Source of the DNA: Planctomycetota bacterium | Lineage (GTDB): Bacteria; Planctomycetota; Phycisphaerae; WQYP01 | Reading direction: 5' to 3' | DNA length: 7,458 nucleotides | NCBI GenBank assembly: GCA_021816165.1 | Contig: JAKAYZ010000086.1 | Coordinates: forward strand, 1-7,458 | Shown here: positions 5,514-7,458 of the stretch, piece by piece | How positions within the stretch are numbered: the first letter of the stretch is position 1 | Layout of the letters: each line of letters opens with the position of its first letter | The notes under the pieces: generated by a model | The model's input: the letters and a program-made list of their open reading frames with translations, nothing else | What the model was told of the DNA's origin: nothing | Database searches by the model: none | Made by a program: the position numbers and the translations under genes

Positions 5514-7391
5514 TTAAGGGACCGCTCAAAAATAAAACCGGATTTTACGGCAAGCAAGTTTTGTCTGCTGGCCAGGCGTGACAGGCGCACATACCCCACC
5601 AGTGGGTCTGTAAGGAGCGGGCAACCAGGCCAGCGGCCAAAAGAACCTGCTGGAGGGTGTGAGACTATCCTTGCCCGGACCCTAAAGATGTTCCGGCTCG
5701 CGGTGGTGTTCGCCTTGTCTGGCGCATTGGTTGGCTGCTCCGGCACCACCCTTCACGATCTGGTATACGGATATAGAAATCCCAACAACTGGCTCAACCA
5801 AGCCCGTACGGACCCATGGATACAGCAGCGCGTTTCGCTCTCGCCCCTGACATCGGCGCAAGCCCGCCAATTGGAAGCGATGGCCTTGCAGGAGTGTGTG
5901 GGGCCTTCGTATGTTTTACAGATCACCATGGGCCAATCGCCCGCCGCTCAGGCCCAGCGCCAACGGTATGGACAAAATCAGCAGGGGTGGCAGTTGTATG
6001 CCGCGGTAGCTCCGGCTTACGCCGTCTTGCTGATTACCGCCCGCCAGGGTGATGTTCAGGCCCAGACGCATCTGGCGGATTTTTACGCCCAAGAATCGCA
6101 GGACTTTGTGCCTCCCTACGGCCAAACCGGAGGTATGTACAATCCATACGCCGCTTACGGCGCCTTGGAACAGGCCCAAAATCAGCCCCGATCATACGTA
6201 GCACTTTCGACCATTCTACGTCATGCGGCGGAAGAATGGGCCAACCAGGCTGCCATACGCGCTGTGATCGACGGACGATCTGATTTCGATCTTGGCATGA
6301 TCTACCAGTGCCGGGCCGGTGTCGCGGAACTGAACTATCCGGCAAAGCTGTGGAACCGGCCGGCCGGTTTTCGCCGTGCCAACATGAGCACAGCCCTGCA
6401 CTGGTACAAGCTTTCCGCGGGCCAGGGCTATGCCGCCGCGGAAAACTGCCTGGGCGATATTTACACCATCGGCGCGCCAGGTATTGTTCCCAATGCAGCC
6501 CGGGCATTTCATTGGTACCGCCTGGCCGCCGCCCAAGGCGTGCCCAATGCCGAATACCAGTTGGCTCGGGCCTACCGCTATGGTTTGGGAACACAGACCA
6601 ATATTTTCCAAAGCACCATCTGGCTGAATCGGGCGGTGGCGGCCAAGTGGCCACTGGCCATTGACCTTGCCGCCCACATCTTTATGAAGCCGGTGGTGGC
6701 GGCGGCCCAACGCGGAAACCCGGCGGTGCAGTTGCGCCTCGCCCTGGCCTACTACAATGGCCATTACAAAGGCTACGCCATTCCCAAAAACTATGTGAAG
6801 GCCTTTTATTGGTTTAAAAAATGTTCTCCCTCCGGCAAGGTCCGGACGGACTTCTACCTCGGACGCTGCTACCAGGTGGGTTTGGGAACCGCGGTGAATT
6901 ACCCCAAAGCCGCAGCCTGGTATCAATTGGCGGCCAAACAGGGCAATGGTGCCGCCGAAAACAATATAGGCATTATGTATGAGCGCGGTGATTATTTTGC
7001 GCAAAGCGACGCCAAGGCCGCCGCCTGCTATATGATTGCCTCGCACGAAGGCAACGCCCAGGCCACAAGTAACCTCAATGCCATGCTGAGGAAGGACATT
7101 GTTCAAAGCCCCCATCCCCAAGAGTTCATCGCCCGGCTCAACAACAGCATTAGCGCCATGATCGAAGGCGGCATGGTTCACATGGCCATAGCACAGCAAG
7201 AACAGGAATTTCGGCAATACTGCCAACAGCAAGAGCAGATGGATTTGCAGCAGCAATTGGACTACGCCCAGGAAGAACAGGCGCAGGCCCAGGAAAACCT
7301 TGAAGCAGCCCAACAGCAAAGTGACGACGCCAACGCCCAGCAGGAAGACCAGCCCGACGATCAGCCGCCGCCAGAACCCGGCGGCGATTAA
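5511..7391 (+). CDS. SEL1-repeat lipoprotein with Gln-rich coiled-coil tail; start ambiguous (5511 or 5688)
   Basis: From ATG 5511 the product is 626 residues. This start has the strong TAAGGAAGG site and a good promoter, but residues 1-59 are basic and signal-free. A textbook lipoprotein signal starts only at Met60 (ATG 5688): MFRLAVVFALSGALVGC, with lipobox LVGC and Cys76. The Met60 form would have 567 residues but no visible ribosome binding site. Residues about 258-520 hold six or seven SEL1 units (TPR-like, about 36 residues), for example at 310-346, 347-383, 408-443, 446-482 and 483-519, with cores such as AFHWYRLAAAQG and AAAWYQLAAKQG; one unit near 384-407 is degenerate. Residues 562-618 contain 22 Gln and are probably coiled coil, followed by an acidic Pro-rich end. 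SEL1 proteins are protein-binding scaffolds, so an envelope adaptor role is inferred. No enzyme motif is present. Confidence 0.92.
   Translation: MLRDRSKIKPDFTASKFCLLARRDRRTYPTSGSVRSGQPGQRPKEPAGGCETILARTLKMFRLAVVFALSGALVGCSGTTLHDLVYGYRNPNNWLNQARTDPWIQQRVSLSPLTSAQARQLEAMALQECVGPSYVLQITMGQSPAAQAQRQRYGQNQQGWQLYAAVAPAYAVLLITARQGDVQAQTHLADFYAQESQDFVPPYGQTGGMYNPYAAYGALEQAQNQPRSYVALSTILRHAAEEWANQAAIRAVIDGRSDFDLGMIYQCRAGVAELNYPAKLWNRPAGFRRANMSTALHWYKLSAGQGYAAAENCLGDIYTIGAPGIVPNAARAFHWYRLAAAQGVPNAEYQLARAYRYGLGTQTNIFQSTIWLNRAVAAKWPLAIDLAAHIFMKPVVAAAQRGNPAVQLRLALAYYNGHYKGYAIPKNYVKAFYWFKKCSPSGKVRTDFYLGRCYQVGLGTAVNYPKAAAWYQLAAKQGNGAAENNIGIMYERGDYFAQSDAKAAACYMIASHEGNAQATSNLNAMLRKDIVQSPHPQEFIARLNNSISAMIEGGMVHMAIAQQEQEFRQYCQQQEQMDLQQQLDYAQEEQAQAQENLEAAQQQSDDANAQQEDQPDDQPPPEPGGD
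5581..5677 (+). promoter_or_regulatory. Candidate structured RNA between the two possible starts of the SEL1 gene
   Basis: An outer 7-bp perfect stem, CGGGCAA (5618-5624) with TTGCCCG (5671-5677), encloses two hairpins: CCAGCGG (5630-5636) with CCTGCTGG (5646-5653, one bulged T), and GGGTG (5655-5659) with TATCC (5666-5670, two G-T wobbles), the latter stacked directly on the outer stem. Upstream, ACAG (5581-5584) plus ACCC (5593-5596) pair with the continuous GGGTCTGT (5604-5611) around an 8-nt bulge. The fold ends 10 nt before ATG 5688. It matches no riboswitch class I recognise. GC-rich DNA gives hairpins easily, so confidence is low. Confidence 0.25.
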
Positions 7392-7416
7392 ACTAAAGTC
7401 AGTATCGTCACCAGAC

Positions 7417-7430
7417 GGCCCGGGCGGGCC
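7417..7430 (+). terminator. GC hairpin downstream of the SEL1 gene
   Basis: GGCCC (7417-7421) and GGGCC (7426-7430) form a 5-bp stem around GGGC, 25 nt after the stop codon. There is no T-tract, so it is only a weak terminator candidate. The remaining bases to the right edge show nothing else supportable. Confidence 0.25.
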
Positions 7431-7458
7431 AGCACCCACCAGGCAGCGCATCGCGGTC

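Noticed and set aside
6216..7451. Long minus-strand open frame (411 codons) opposite the SEL1 gene
   Set aside because: It lies fully antisense to a gene with clear SEL1 repeats and a lipobox. Its Gly/Val/Leu/His-rich translation is what antisense GC-rich coding DNA gives, and no ribosome binding site supports it.

Overview
The window is GC-rich bacterial DNA (roughly 58-60% G+C by eye). It holds four long genes, all predicted to encode exported proteins. No tRNA, rRNA, CRISPR array, transposase, integrase or phage gene is visible. The architectures suggest a planctomycete, possibly of the Phycisphaerae type: a propeller lipoprotein with a GDW/DGP/RDY C-terminal module, a HEAT-plus-STN-like exported protein ending in a proline-rich 'NIPMP' tail, and a SEL1-repeat lipoprotein. 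This assignment is an inference from protein style, not from a marker gene.

Layout. Positions 1-1113 on the minus strand are the first 371 codons of a secreted HEAT-like protein that runs off the left edge. A 117-nt divergent promoter region (1114-1230) separates it from a plus-strand lipoprotein of 809 residues (1231-3660), built as one seven-bladed 'two-component regulator propeller' plus an uncharacterised beta-rich C-terminal module. A 156-nt spacer carries two hairpins and a promoter-like element with a TATCATGATA palindrome. It leads to a secreted 453-residue protein (3817-5178) with a signal peptide, a HEAT-like segment, a secretin/STN-like segment and a beta-rich C-terminus. A 332-nt spacer (5179-5510) begins with a perfect inverted repeat right after the stop codon and may encode a small minus-strand ORF. 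It ends with the best promoter in the window, whose -35 hexamer is covered by a palindrome. The last gene (5511-7391) encodes a SEL1-repeat lipoprotein with a Gln-rich tail. Its strong ribosome binding site lies 59 codons upstream of its lipoprotein signal peptide, and the segment between can fold into a compact RNA structure. The last 67 nt hold a GC hairpin.

How the genes work together. No enzyme, kinase or transporter is recognisable. All four products are exported and built mostly from protein-interaction scaffolds (HEAT, propeller, SEL1), so a shared cell-envelope role is possible but unproven. Each gene appears to have its own control region, so this is not a classic tight operon. All five copies of TTATCA (either strand) that I could find lie in the three spacers or at their edge, which hints at a shared regulatory element.
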